A stretch of 64,000 nt of DNA from Muscardinus avellanarius (taxonomy: Eukaryota > Chordata > Mammalia > Rodentia > Gliridae), in contig OY726563.1 of NCBI GenBank assembly GCA_963383645.1, positions 42,984,331 through 43,048,330 of the forward strand, written 5' to 3'. Shown in pieces: positions 9,703 to 20,868 of the stretch. Made by a program: the position numbers and the translations under genes. Position 1 is the first letter of the stretch. Each line of letters begins with the position of its first letter. The notes beneath the pieces were generated by a model. It saw nothing but the letters and a program-made list of their open reading frames with translations. It was not told the origin of the DNA and made no database searches.

Positions 9703-11660
9703 TATAACATGGAGGTAACTGTTCAAATAATGCTACATACATAGCATAAATATAAAAATATATAAAACAATAGTACCTATCTCAAAGGGTGTCTAGGAGA
9801 ATTAAATGAGTCAATACACATTACATGTCTAGAGTAGTAACTTGGATGTAGGAAGTATGCTTCAGTGCTTGTTTTTATTATTCCATCCTGGGTACTATGG
9901 GACCATTGGTTTCAAGTTTTCTATAAGGTGTTTCTCTCTAATAGTTCATTGGTCCAAGTTGACCAAGACTAAGAGAGCTTCCTTTGCATTCCAGGGGATA
10001 TTTTGTCAGGTGTTTGAACCATTCAAAAGACAAGAGATCACAATGCTCATAGTGTAAGTGTAATGGGTGTGCATTTGGGGGAAATTCCCAAACCCAGTGG
10101 GAATTGGCCATCAGTGACATGAATGATGTGGCATACACAGATGTCAAGAGATTCTCAGTTGTTTTACCACTCTCTGCTCCCACCCACCCCCCAAAAAACC
10201 CTCAATTTGAGGGAAAAGAAACAAACGCAGTTGGAAAATCATTTATCTGGCCTGGCTCGAGGTGTTGGAGGTATTGGTGTTGGAGACAGGCAGATGGGTG
10301 AAAGTGGAGAGGACCCTTTGTTTCTTGGCACCTGGGCTCTACAATCTGAACCTCAGTCCTGGGCGAGGTATATCATCTAAAACTCTGCAGTAATCACAGA
10401 CCCAGACAGAGCAGAATTGCTTTTGCTGTGATATTGCCAATTGGTGACCTTCCTTGTCTTTTCCTCAGAAACCAAAACTGTCCTAGCCCACCCATGTTCA
10501 CTTCAAATCACTCTGTTGTTCTGCGTACTGCCATTTCTGATCAGCTCTCTCTTCTCCCAGCCAGACTCTTATTAGGTTTGCCTCTGGAAAGGCCAGACCC
10601 TGAGTAAGCAGGGAGCAGCCCTGCCAGGCTCAGGGGACATAGGAGCGGACGATCAATAAAACTACAACCCGACCACGAGCTTCTGATTCTACCCTGACAT
10701 TTTGCTTCAGATGGGAAACTGGAGGGACAGCATTTGCAAATGGCCCTGTGTTTTCCTATGGGTCATATCCTGAAAGAGAAATATGGGTAGAAGAGCAATT
10801 TACATTGAGTTCACATATCCACAAAAGGGTAAATTGGACCTTTGAGGTTGTCATGACAACCCTATTTGCTTATGAAATAAAATGGGTAAGTGTAGGGAGG
10901 GCAAAGTGATTCCAGGAACTTGATTAGAAAACTAGGCTAGGGTTCTTTATGGGAAGAAAGGAAGGTTCTGCAACAACAACACCAACAACATCATCACCTC
11001 CATTTATCTATTTTGTATTTCTTAGAGATAATTGACCATCATTGCAAATAAATACAAAAGTCTGCTGGCCTATAATTTCTCCCTATTTTTCATAGTCAGT
11101 CTGTTTACTCTTTGAGAAAGCTACACAAGAATAAATATCAATAACAATGCCATTGGCAAGAGCTCACTGGGAGAAACTCTGATGTGCCCTAGGCAGTGAG
11201 TTACCTTCAAGGCTGGACTAATTGAGAGGGAGAGCTCGGTGCAGTGCAGCAGAAATTCAGAGTTTTCAAGTCCTGGATCTCTCATTTTGTTTGTAACCAG
11301 GGAAAATTAGTCCCCCTAGCTGGTAATATAAAAAGGGACAGTAATCTCCACCTTGTAGGATTGTTCTAAGGATAGGAGAGATAGCGATGACTACTACTAC
11401 TGCTACAACTATTGATTGGATGAGAAGAGACTATATGGAAACACACCACTGTGCCTTGGACCTCCCTATAGTGTATGCACTGTATACATTACATCAATAA
11501 AAAGTATATTATTTATAAAAAAAGGCCTGGGGTTGGATGCATGAGAAACCCAGAGAGACTGTTTGATTTCCATACTGAAAACAGGAATGCAAGACATTCT
11601 AGAAGGTGAAGTGGGACTGGTTGATGGAAACCTCTAGTACATATTAAAAAAAAAACTCAC
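9703..11660. other. Mostly unique intron
   Basis: Only diverged MIR-like pieces at about 9765-9845 and 11245-11395 were seen. No coding or RNA gene signal. Confidence 0.5.
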
Positions 11661-11841
11661 CTTTTTTTGAGCCAGTTCATGATCTACTTCCTCCTCTCCC
11701 AGGCCAATCTCTGCCATCTCAGGTTGGTCTTTCAACTTATTCAGCAGCTCTGCCTTGGCCACAGAAATATTATAATAAGCCGAGTAAGAGGTAGGGATTG
11801 CTGGGGCCCCCGGAGGAGGCGAGAAGTGCTGGAAATCTTGT
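11661..11841 (-). CDS. SHROOM4: SHROOM4 exon: start of ASD2 domain
   Basis: The acceptor TTTCCACAG precedes A at 11841, which completes the split Lys codon w1118. Sixty further codons (w1119-w1178) end HELAQKK at donor AAG|GTGAGT, phase 0. The residues QDFQHFSPPPGAPAIPTSYS form a Pro/Ser linker. AYYNISVAKAELLNKLKDQP then opens the ASD2 region, followed by the acidic GLGEEEVDHELAQKK that leads into the next exon's helix. The exon is 181 bp; skipping it would shift the frame of both remaining ASD2 exons. The poly-lysine end of the exon and the intronic T-run are adjacent, so the donor lies in very A-rich coding sequence. Confidence 0.97.
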
Positions 11842-12047
11842 CTGTGGAAACAAAGAGTGATCATTTGAATACCTGTGATGAGAGACTGCTGACCTTTCTG
11901 CTTTCTTGACTTCCCCATCTGTAAAATGAGACCCTGCTTCACCAAGGAGTTGTACAAGATAAGAGCCGAATGCACTGATCAAATGTAAACAGGCCACATG
12001 GAAGCCATCTGGAAGCCAAGCAAAGGCAAACTTCAAGAAATCAGAAG

Positions 12048-12262
12048 GTAGCAGGGGGTGCTTGTAATCCCAGCATTTGGGAGGCTGAGACAGGAGGATT
12101 GCGGTTCGCGGACAGCCTCAGCTACTACTTAGTGAGGCCCTCTGCAACTCAGTGAGACCCAGTTTCAAAATAAAGAATGAAAAATAGGGCAGGGGTGTAG
12201 CTTGGAAGTCGAACGCCCCTGGGTTCCATCCCCAGACCCACAAACAAACAAACAAAAAAACA
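12048..12262 (+). mobile_element. B1-dID SINE
   Basis: Dimer with 'ggttcgcggacagcctcagc' in the left part; tail rich in CAAA. Confidence 0.9.
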
Positions 12263-12271
12263 AGCCATAAG

Positions 12272-12457
12272 GCACTAGATGTGGTTGTGCCTGTAATCCC
12301 AGTACTTGAGGGACTGGATTAGAAAGATCACAAGTTCGAAGCCAGCCTGAGCAACTTATTGAGACCTTTGTTCAAAAATATATAAAGCAGGACTAAGGTA
12401 TAGCACAGAGGTAGAAGGCCCCTGGGCTCAAACCCCAGTAACACACACACACACACA
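12272..12457 (+). mobile_element. B1-dID SINE ending in (CA)n
   Basis: Diverged dimer; the tail begins 'agtaacacacacacac'. Confidence 0.85.
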
Positions 12458-12462
12458 AAATA

Positions 12463-13759
12463 AAAAAACTTAGAAGGATATTTCCATGCCCCTCACTTTA
12501 GCAGGTAGCAGCCTTCTCTAGAGATAATGTGGTTTGGTCATGAGTGCCCTAATTACAACCCAGGAAAACTGCAGGCCTAGAAAGTTCTGGGATTCTGATC
12601 ATCAACAATTCTCCTGGGTTTATAGCCTCAGTATATGAGTACCAAAAGAGAGGCTGAAAGGTAGAGAAGTGTGTGAGACATTGGCTATTGGTTCTCTAGG
12701 CCTCTTATACACCCACAGACCCCTGTCAATCCTGGGTCTTTCCCTGGCAGAGGAACTCGTGGCTTTCCGAACACTCTCATCACTTCTTTCCCGTTGCCAC
12801 TCCTGCATGAGGTGGCCCTTCCACTGCAGATCAGCCCCAGCAAAGAGTCACCTGTGACCTCATCAGTTGGCCACCATATCGAGGGCTGGGATTAATAGCC
12901 CTGCCATAGACTTGTCATGGCCAACCCCATCTCTGCTGATCTTTTTGGAGCTTGTGTGCTGTAGGGCAGCCATTGAGGCTGCAAAGGGATAGCATTTCTC
13001 CCTCTCTGCCATATTCCCCAATGGCCCCAGCTTCCTGCATGGTCATGGGATGAAATGGGACAATAAATGAAACTAGTGACAACCAGGGGCTTGACAAGTG
13101 TATTAGCAGCCAGCCCTGTTGTCTTGGGGGTCTCTGAAGCCTATGAAGTGTTGCTTCTCAGAGCCCGCCCCACCCCATGAAAACAAACTTCTCCTCGGGA
13201 AAGAAGTAGCTCTGGCTCCAGACTAGCTTGGGTTTGGCCTCTTCTGCCATTGAGACTTCTGATCTGGCAGAAGAAGAAAAGTAAGCAGGAGTGCTGCATT
13301 TCAGTCATGGAGGGGTAAATAATTCAACCTAGGGTCTATGCAAAGGGGAGCCCCCCCATATTCTCTTCCACCAGCCACCCCCACACTCTACCCGGCTTTG
13401 TCACTACTCCTTTGCTAACCTCTAGCTGTTCAAAAGGGAAAATAGGAGAAACTCATTAGTCATTTTTGCAGCTATTTGCAGCTCTTCCATAAAGGTCAAA
13501 AATAATGGTTAAAAGGCTCCACAGCTATTTACTGATTCATGCTATACTGTCTCCTAATTCATCACACAAAAGAAACTTGTGCATGCCAGTATTCCTCATC
13601 CCAGGTAAATTCCTTTTACACGGAGGGTTTCAAGCTTATAATACTGATATAGGAACATTACTAGTTAATTTTCACACAGTGTTCACCATGCCCCTGACTC
13701 TGTCCAAAAATACATAAACACATGTGCACATGCATGTATGTGTTGCTCATCATAACTGT
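12463..13759. other. Unique intron, 1.3 kb without SINEs
   Basis: No ORF with family resemblance. It is relatively GC-rich for the introns here and has no recognised repeat. Confidence 0.5.
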
Positions 13760-13822
13760 TTTTGGAGGTGCTGGTGATTGAACTCAGGGACATTTTACCT
13801 TTGAGATATACCCCTGGCTTTA
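13760..13822 (-). mobile_element. SINE right part only
   Basis: Reverse shortened-ID body; truncated before the B1 half. Confidence 0.7.
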
Positions 13823-13863
13823 AAAATGTGTGTGTGTGTGCATGTGTGTATACACACACACAA

Positions 13864-14030
13864 GTATGGTACTGGGGATTGAACCCAGGGGCTTTCTATC
13901 TCCAAGCTATACCCCCAGTTCTATTTTATTTTTATTTTGAAACAGGATTTTGCTAGGTTGGTGAGAGTTCACTATTTGCTGAGGCTGGCCTCAAATTTAA
14001 AATCTTCTGTCTCAGCCTCCCCAAGTACTC
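13864..14030 (-). mobile_element. B1-dID SINE next to a TG/CA microsatellite
   Basis: Reverse dimer, joined on the left to TG and CA runs at 13828-13862. Confidence 0.8.
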
Positions 14031-14122
14031 TACTTAGTGAGATCCTATTTCTAGCTTAAAAAATAAAATGGGGGCGGGTGTAGCTCAGAGGTAGAATACC
14101 TCTGGGTTCAATCTCCAGTACC
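14031..14122 (+). mobile_element. B1-dID SINE, 5'-truncated
   Basis: Starts 'tacttagtgagatcctattt' in the linker and continues through the right part. Confidence 0.75.
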
Positions 14123-14510
14123 ACAAGCAACAACAAATCAAACAAATTCAAATTGAGCATACTGGATATTGAACACAAAAATATGGATATTAAGTCTATT
14201 TCATAGGTATATTGTGTAGATTAAATCAATGAATACAGATGCTCCTCAATTTACAGCAGGGGTTATATCCCTAATAAATCCATATGGTAAATTTAAACTG
14301 CCATAAGTTGAAGATGCATTGAATACACCTAACCTACTGGATGACAAAGCTCAGCAATACAGCACACTGGAGAGTCCTGGTTGTTTCCCCTCATGATCAG
14401 GTGGCTGATTGGGAGCTGCTATTGACCGGCATCTTGAGAATATTGGCCTGCATCTCATTAGCCCAAGAAAAGAGCAGAATCCAAAAATTGAAATATAATT
14501 TCTATCAAAC

Positions 14511-14621
14511 ATATATATAACATATACATATGTATATACATATATACATATACATATACACATATACGTATACGTGTATATGTATATGTATGTGTGTGTG
14601 TGTATATATATATATATTTTT

Positions 14622-14656
<35 letters not shown>
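14511..14656. repeat. (TA)n/(TG)n compound microsatellite
   Basis: Mixed AT, ATAC and GT runs adjoining a minus-strand SINE tail. Confidence 0.9.
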
Positions 14657-14659
<3 letters not shown>

Positions 14660-14853
14660 GGGAATTGAACCCAGGACATTTTACCTTTGAGCTAAACCTC
14701 CCAGCCCAATTTTATTTTTTGTTCTGAAATAGGTTCATACTAGGTTGCTGAAAGTCTTGCTACTTTGCTGAGGCTGTTCTTGAACCTGAGATTCTCCTGT
14801 CTCAGCCTACAAAGTACTGAGATTACAGGCATGTACCGCCCACACCTGGCTTT
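14657..14853 (-). mobile_element. B1-dID SINE inside the DNA transposon
   Basis: Reverse dimer from 'tactgggaattgaacccagg' to 'gtaccgcccacacctggctt'. Confidence 0.85.
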
Positions 14854-14931
14854 TAAATGAATATTATTTTCTTACCACCACAAAGCAAAAAATACCATTA
14901 GGTCAAAGCATCATAATTCAGGGACTGTCTG

Positions 14932-15335
14932 TCCATGAAAGTTCTGAGAACAATGCTTGGCACATAGTAAACGGGCAAAAAAAAAAAAAAACAACCCAAA
15001 AACAAAACAGCTAACCAGCTGTGTTGGAAATGATACTCTTCCTTAAATCTCCATCACTCAAAGATGAATCTGTAATTGATTATTGCAGCCAGAAGCCATG
15101 GCTGTATGCAAACAAGTGCTTTACCTTCCATCCCATAGTCATTTTAAAAAACATCTGGAGCAAATTAGAAGATCATTAATGCTTTCAGTTTCCTTCTCTT
15201 TGACCAAGGTACCAAAGTGAATGGAAGGTACATAATAGACGATGATCCAGGGCCTGTAGCTGCTACCTCTGATGTACACTGTCCTGGAGAAGGGAAAGTG
15301 GTCTCTAGACAACCTAGCCTACTGGAAGAACAAGA
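14932..15335. other. Unique intron
   Basis: Nothing recognised. Confidence 0.5.
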
Positions 15336-15560
15336 TATCTCTAAGAAAGGCTGCTGGCAAAGGTAAAATAGGTTTTAGAGTCAGGTAGATCTGACTTAGA
15401 ATCTTTGCTGCTCAACATTAAACTAGTTAGTTCCTTATTTTGTTAAGCTTTAATTTCCTCGTCTACCAAATTGAGAATGATAGACAATAGAGTTGTTGGG
15501 AGTATTAAACAAAATGATGGAAATTAAATGCCTAGTAGTGTCTAGCACATAGTAAATGAT
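15336..15560 (+). mobile_element. MIR SINE remnant
   Basis: Forward MIR order from 'agagtcaggtagatctgact' to 'gtctagcacatagtaaatga'. Confidence 0.75.
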
Positions 15561-15567
15561 CAGTTAA

Positions 15568-15752
15568 CTGGGCATGGTGGCACACACTTGTAATCCTAGC
15601 ATTCAGGAGGCTGAGACAGGAGGATCGTGGTTTGTGGACAGCCTCAGCTTCTTAGCAAGGCCCTTTGCAACTCAGTGAAAAAAAAATAGGGCTCAGGGGG
15701 TAGCCGAGAGGTAGAATGCCCCTGGATTTCATTCCTACTACTGCAAAAAAGG
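15568..15752 (+). mobile_element. B1-dID SINE
   Basis: Left part, a short A-rich linker, right part and tail are all recognisable. Confidence 0.85.
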
Positions 15753-16073
15753 TCATTTGATGTTCCATTCATTCATTTATCTACTCTTTATTTGTAAATA
15801 TTAATTAAATATGTACTGTATGCTGTCACCTTCCGTTCCCCCAGCTATGGTATGTTGTTTTCTAGTTATAATAAGAGTGCTGCCGAGCTAGATAGACAGC
15901 TTGAGGAGCAGCTACATTGGGTCTTATAAGGGATTCTCACAGGATCTAGGAGTCAGGCACTGTAAATCTTTTGCTTGTGGCACCTGGGACTAAAAAATTT
16001 GCTCAGCCAGCTCCAGAGCTCAGTACCAAGATTTGCCTACCAGTAAAAGATGCAATAACAAGGTACTTTTAAA
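15753..16073. other. Unique intron
   Basis: Nothing recognised. Confidence 0.5.
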
Positions 16074-16516
16074 AGCCGGTGTGGTGGCGCACGCTTTTTT
16101 TTTTTTTTTTTTTTTTGTGGTACTGGGGTTCCTGGAAGCCCTTCTACCTTTCTACCTCCGGCCTACACTCCCAGACCTATTTTTACATTTTTATTTGGAA
16201 ACAGGGTCTCCTAAGCCAGCACGCGCGGCTGGCTTCGAACCTGCGCGATCCTCCTGTCTCTGCCTCCCAAGCAAGGGGATTACCAGCGTGCGCCACCACG
16301 CCCGGCATGGCGCACGCTTTTAATCCCAGCATTTGGGAGGCTGAGACAGGAGGATCGTGGTTCACGGACAGCCTCAGATATTCAGTGAGGCCCTTTGCAA
16401 CCCAGTGAGGCCCTGTTTCAAAATAAAGAATAAAAATTATAGCTGTGGGTGTAGCTTGCAGGTAGAATACCCCTGGGTTCCATCCTCAGTACCGCAAAAA
16501 AAAAAAAAAAAAAAAG
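16074..16516 (+). mobile_element. B1-dID SINE interrupted by a younger SINE
   Basis: Only the first 24 bases precede the inner element; the body resumes at 16308 and ends in an A-run at 16497-16515. Confidence 0.9.
16098..16307 (-). mobile_element. Young-type B1-dID SINE inserted in a SINE
   Basis: Target-site duplication 'tggcgcacgcttt' at 16085-16097 and 16308-16320, so the target was the B1 head of the outer element. Carries the extra GCGC variant in its mid-section. Confidence 0.95.
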
Positions 16517-16581
16517 GAACATGTCTCAGGCAAGCTCCTCATGTATAGGGATTTAAAGAACACTCAGAAGACACATGTCTC

Positions 16582-17089
16582 ATTCTCGAAAAAGAACAAA
16601 GCTAGAAGATGTACATTTTCTGATTTCAAACCTTATAAAGCTACAATAATTGAAACAGTGTAGTATTGCTCTAAAGGCAGATGTTTCAGGTATTTAGAAT
16701 TCATATTTCATGTTAGGATAGATTTTTTTCTGAAAAATAAATAAATAAATGTATGATAGTTTCACCTTAAAAAAATAAAAAATATCCTCTGGTAAGAAAG
16801 AAAGCAAAAAGAAATATTGAAATGTTATCTCTAAGTCATCAAAAGCTTGGTATCAGACAAATGAATCTGTTATGTGAGATTATCATTGTTAATTTTGGAT
16901 AAATTGCTATAATACTAGATGTCAACCACTAAGCCAAGCATGGGAGGGAGGGATGGGGAGGGAACGGGGTGGGGATCGGGTGGGGGCTGACTGGGCGATG
17001 TGTGCATGTATGTCTACAAAAGTATTTTCCTTATACCATTATGATGTATGAACACAATGCACCAATAAAAATATAAATAAATAAAAAAA
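16582..17089 (+). mobile_element. HAL1-like chimeric retroelement copy, 5'-truncated and 5'-inverted
   Basis: Flanked by 'agaagacacatgtctc' at 16566-16581 and 17090-17105 and ending in an A-rich tail, so it is a single target-primed insertion. Bases 16589-16682 are the reverse complement of 43579-43486 with about nine differences in 94. From 16683 onward the element matches 43587-43980 in direct orientation. An inverted 5' block that resumes almost exactly where its template stops is the signature of twin priming. Confidence 0.85.
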
Positions 17090-17105
17090 AGAAGACACAT
17101 GTCTC

Positions 17106-17760
17106 TCTGCCTCCACCCCCAGCAGACAGTAGGCGGAGTTCTCTGCTGTTGGGCAGGCTGAGCTGAGAGCCCAAAGTGTGAGCTACGGTGGTCCTGGGGC
17201 TTTTGTCTTGAAGAAAAAAAAAACCCTGCTCTGTGGGGCATGCAGATGAGCACAGACACACTGGACAGAGCAGACTGGCAGTTCCACCATCAGAATCCAC
17301 TCCTGCTTTAAGCACCCTGCCTGGGCAGTTCACTCTATTGAATACTACCTACTGTCCCCAAAGCAAATATAAAGCAGCGGGGAAACAAGGAGGGAAGAGT
17401 GTGAAAGAGACAAAGAATAGCCCTAGCTGTTCTAAGCAATTGCCATATGTGTCCAGTGCCAGGAATACCTTTAACGCTAGGGTCGGAGGAAGAGTTCAGA
17501 GGCCCAGGCTACTGAGCCTAGGGCAGAGGCAGGCCAGGTTGTCAGCTAGCCTCTTGTTCTAGAGAGCAAGCAGGCAGGGGAATAAAAGGCTGAAAATCCT
17601 CTGGATCATTGTTTCTGGGGAAAGCCTACTATAGCCAAGAAGGGTTTCATATATGTAGTGCTTTTGGGATCAGGGACCAGGTATTGATATTTATCTTAAA
17701 GACACATGGAGAAATAATACAGTATTTTAATAATGATGCTTAGAGATATTAAGTGCAACA
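17106..17760. other. Unique intron
   Basis: No repeat or coding signal recognised. Confidence 0.5.
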
Positions 17761-17762
17761 AC

Positions 17763-17965
17763 TCTCATTTACTGAGCATCTACTGTGTGCTAAGCATGTA
17801 GCTTTCTATGTCCTTTACATAGATTATCTTAATGTTCATAGTAATTCTGAGGATCAGATATCATCATGCCCATTTTCTAGGTAAGAAAACTGAGGCTGGG
17901 AGGTGTTTCACTGACCTTTCCAAGGTCAGGCGTTCAGTAAAAGGCAGAGGTGGAATTAAAACCTA
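17763..17965 (-). mobile_element. MIR SINE, well preserved
   Basis: Reverse MIR from 'ttactgagcatctactgtgt' through 'gtaagaaaactgaggctggg'. Confidence 0.85.
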
Positions 17966-18025
17966 TGCTGCCTACTTCTTCGGGGACCCAATCCATGTTT
18001 GTGTGGGGGAAGGGAATGTGCACCA

Positions 18026-18119
18026 AGTTGCTTGAAGGCCTCCCTAAGTTGCTGAGGCTGGCTTCAAACCTCAGTCTCCCCAGTAATGGGATTATAGGTA
18101 TGTGCTACCACACCTGGCT
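18026..18119 (-). mobile_element. B1-dID SINE, left part only
   Basis: Reverse B1 half ending 'gctaccacacctggctg', 28 bases beyond the donor site of the polyQ exon. Confidence 0.8.
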
Positions 18120-18147
18120 GGGGACCCAATGTCTTTTACAAACTTAC

Positions 18148-18494
18148 TTGGGAGAATCAGAGGCCTCCTGCTCTGATGTCCTCCAAAGTCCACCGATGCC
18201 ATAATAGCAAGGGGGCCGAGCCTGCTCAGGTTGAGATCCCAGGCGGCCACGAATTGGAGGCAGATCACCGGAATGGGTAGCAAAGGACTTTTGCTCTGAG
18301 AGACTCTGTGAACCCCGCCTTGAGGTCTCTGGGTGGCCAAGGCTTGGGGCTTGGGGCTGCTCCGGGACTTCCTGGGGATTGAGGGCACAGGAAGCAGTGG
18401 TTTCTGAACTGAAATACTGGGGTGGCAGCTCTTCCTCTTCCTCTTCTCCCTCCTCTTCTTCCTCTTCCTCTTCCTCTTCTTCCTCTTCCCCCTG

Positions 18495-18558
<64 letters not shown>

Positions 18559-18981
18559 TGCTGCTGTTCCTGTTTCTGCTGCTGGGCTGCTCGGAAAAGC
18601 CTGTACTTCTCCCAGTTGGGAGGAGGAGGGCGAGGCGGAGGAAAGGCCTTCTTCCGGGCTCCCAGAGCATCAGGCTGAGTCTCCTCACCCTTGGTATAGA
18701 GCTCCTTCCGATGCTGCCCCCAGGCCCGAGTGCTTTGAGGCTCCAAACTGATGTGACTCTCGGAGAAGGCTCGGCCGCGCAGTGGGCGAGGCATGGAGGC
18801 AAGGGGGCTCCCCTCCTCATACACCCAAGTTTCCTCAGTTTTTTTCGAGGCATGTTTGAAGTCTCCGAGGAGGTCAAGAGAAGAAATTGCTCGATGGCTT
18901 GACAAGTCCAGTGCTGGGTTTTCATGACAAGGATGGAAGGGGGTTACCCATGGAAAGCTGGATTTGGGATGAGCCATTTCC
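18148..18981 (-). CDS. SHROOM4: SHROOM4 exon with polyglutamine and polyglutamate tracts
   Basis: The acceptor GTTTTGCAG precedes G at 18981, which completes Arg w840. The donor is CCCAA|GTAAGT. The exon encodes w841-w1117 plus split codon w1118. It opens EMAHPKSSFPWVTPFHPC and contains SFSEs-like serine-rich sequence (RAFSESHISLEPQS) and the proline-rich FPPPRPPPPNWEKYRLFRAA. QQQKQE leads into 25 Gln (w979-w1003), one Gly, then E13-G-E6 (w1005-w1024). The human protein, as I recall, has a much shorter Gln tract and a longer Glu tract at the same place. The segment after it (LPPQYFSSE...CYYGIGGLWRTSEQ) is conserved. The region is expected to be disordered. Overlapping frames are shadows of this exon. 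Confidence 0.97.
18429..18566 (-). repeat. SHROOM4: Coding (CAG)n and (GAR)n tracts
   Basis: Bases 18566-18492 encode 25 Gln, of which 18554-18501 is a pure run of 18 CAG. Bases 18488-18429 encode the Glu tract with mixed GAA/GAG codons and one GGA. The pure CAG part is expected to be length-unstable; the mixed Glu part less so. Confidence 0.95.
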
Positions 18982-19079
18982 CTGCAAAACAGTAGATGAA
19001 GTTGGAGTAAGCCAAACAGGTTACAATGGGCCTATATTTAGGATGACATCATTTATGTAAAAAATTTTTTTCTTTTCTT

Positions 19080-19470
19080 TTTGGACTAGGGATTGAACTC
19101 AGAGGCATTCTACCTCTGAGCCAGACCCCTAGTTCTTTCTATTTTTATTTACTTATTTTTCTTTTCTATTGCAGTACTGGGGATCGAACCCAGAGGAATT
19201 CTACCTCCAAGCTACACCCACAGTCCTAATTTTTATTCTTTGTTTTGAAACAGAGCCTAAGTAGCTGAAGCTTGCTGTCTCAGGACAGGAGGACCTGCGA
19301 TCCTCCTGTCTCAGATGGGATTACAAGTGTGCCCCTCCAAGCCCAGCTCTTATTTTTGATTTTGAACAAGAGTCGGGTTAAGTTGCTGAGGATGCTCTCA
19401 AACCTGTGATCCTTCTGTCTCAGCCTCCCAAGTACTGGAATTACAGGTATGTGCCACCACACTAGGCATT
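19080..19470 (-). mobile_element. B1-dID SINE split by another SINE
   Basis: The right part is at 19080-19136 and the B1 part at 19347-19470, both reverse. The inner element occupies about 19170-19346. Confidence 0.85.
19170..19346 (-). mobile_element. B1-dID SINE nested in a SINE
   Basis: Reverse dimer from 'gcagtactggggatcgaacc' to 'gtgcccctccaagcccagct'; its mid-section is rearranged. Confidence 0.8.
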
Positions 19471-19589
19471 TATGTAAAACTTTAAATGACCTTGGAACAT
19501 TTAATATATGTAGTAAATGCAATAATCATAGTGATAATCATAATAATGACTGCTCAAACTTAGCATGCATACACTAAATATTGGGCACA

Positions 19590-19801
19590 TTTTTTGAGGT
19601 ACTGGGGATGGAACCCAGGCGCATTCTACCTCCGAACTACAACTACAGTCCTATTTTTTATTCTTTATTTTTTTTGAAATAGGGTCTCACTGAGTGAAAA
19701 GGGCCTCACGAAGTAGTAGCTGAGGCTGTCCGCGAATCATGATCCTTCCATATCAGCCTCCCAAATGCTGGGATTACAAGTGTATGTCACCACGCCTGGC
19801 T
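19590..19801 (-). mobile_element. B1-dID SINE
   Basis: Complete reverse dimer. Confidence 0.9.
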
Positions 19802-19990
19802 TTAGGCACTATTTTAAGTGCTTTCCATGTCATGATTTATTTAATCCTCACAATAACCCTTGGGAGCACCTAATATTGTCTTGATTTTACAGTTGGTAGA
19901 ACTGAGACATAGGCTCAAGTAACTTGTCTGAGGTTATAAAGCTACTAAGTAGTAGAATTTGAACTTGGTCTAGCTCCAAAGTCTAAATAC
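19802..19990 (-). mobile_element. MIR SINE remnant
   Basis: 'aggcactattttaagtgctt' then 'atttaatcctcacaataacc', followed by the reverse core. Confidence 0.8.
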
Positions 19991-20378
19991 ACACACTATC
20001 CCTCAGTCTGCTTATTGCACCCACACTGTATGTGTTGTATTCTGGGGCTTAAAAACCTATTTATTCTGCACTTATTGTTGTTCTTGTTGTTTGTCTTATT
20101 TTCCACTATGAAAATTTTCAAACATTTAGAAATTCACAGGGATTTCCACAATAAATTGTCACAGTTCCACCTACCACCAAGAATTAGTGCTTTTTTTTAA
20201 TCTATGCTTCATGAATTTTTCTAAAGAAATAATATCCTTTATAGCACTTTCCACTTCCGTTCCACTTCTACTTCTCTAGATACAACCTGTATCATAAAAT
20301 AAATATGTATATTTTCTATGTTCTTATGCTATAAAAAATCCCAAGCAGACCATTCACAAATATCTGCTATTTGGATTT
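19991..20378. other. Unique AT-rich intron
   Basis: Nothing recognised. Confidence 0.5.
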
Positions 20379-20393
20379 AAAATATCTCCTTCT

Positions 20394-20585
20394 GAAGCCG
20401 GGCGTGGTGGCGCACGCTTGTAATCCCTGCGCTTGGGAGGCAGAGACAGGAGGATCGCGCAGGTTCGAAGCCAGCCGCGCGCGCTGGCTTAGGAGACCCT
20501 GTTTCCAAATAAAAATGTTAAAATAGGTCTGGGAGTGTAGCCCGGAGGTAGAAGGGCTTCCAGGAACCCCAGTACCACCAAAAAA

Positions 20586-20618
<33 letters not shown>
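20394..20618 (+). mobile_element. Young-type B1-dID SINE with target-site duplication
   Basis: Flanked by 'aaaatatctccttct' at 20379-20393 and 20619-20633. Near-consensus, with the GCGCGC mid-section variant and an (AAAT)n tail. Confidence 0.97.
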
Positions 20619-20620
<2 letters not shown>

Positions 20621-20868
20621 AATATCTCCTTCTAATGCAGCTCCATTCATAATTCTCAAAAGGAATTTTCTAACTATAGAATTTTTGAACATTAACTTGC
20701 AAAAAGGCAGGATATTATATGAATGTTCTACAGAAGAAATGAAGATAGAGGTTAAGCACTTTATAAAAGCAATTATAATTAAAAGTGTGTTACTGATAAA
20801 CAGAACAGAACAGAAAGTCCAGAACAAACCAGATCATCTATAAATGTCATATATAATGTAAAATGTCA

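Larger units (their letters stand above)
14236..14931. mobile_element. DNA transposon remnant split by a microsatellite and a SINE
   Basis: The left end 'cagatgctcctcaatttaca' and the right end '...cagggactgtctg' are imperfect inverted repeats, with TA before the left end (14234-14235). The internal text resembles a Tigger-type element. Bases about 14511-14855 are later insertions. Confidence 0.6.

Noticed and set aside
18092..18925. Second 277-codon minus-strand frame and plus-strand poly-Cys, poly-Ala and poly-Leu frames over the polyQ exon
   Set aside because: Shadow frames of a repeat-rich coding exon; only the MAHPKSSF frame matches SHROOM4 and fits the splice phases.
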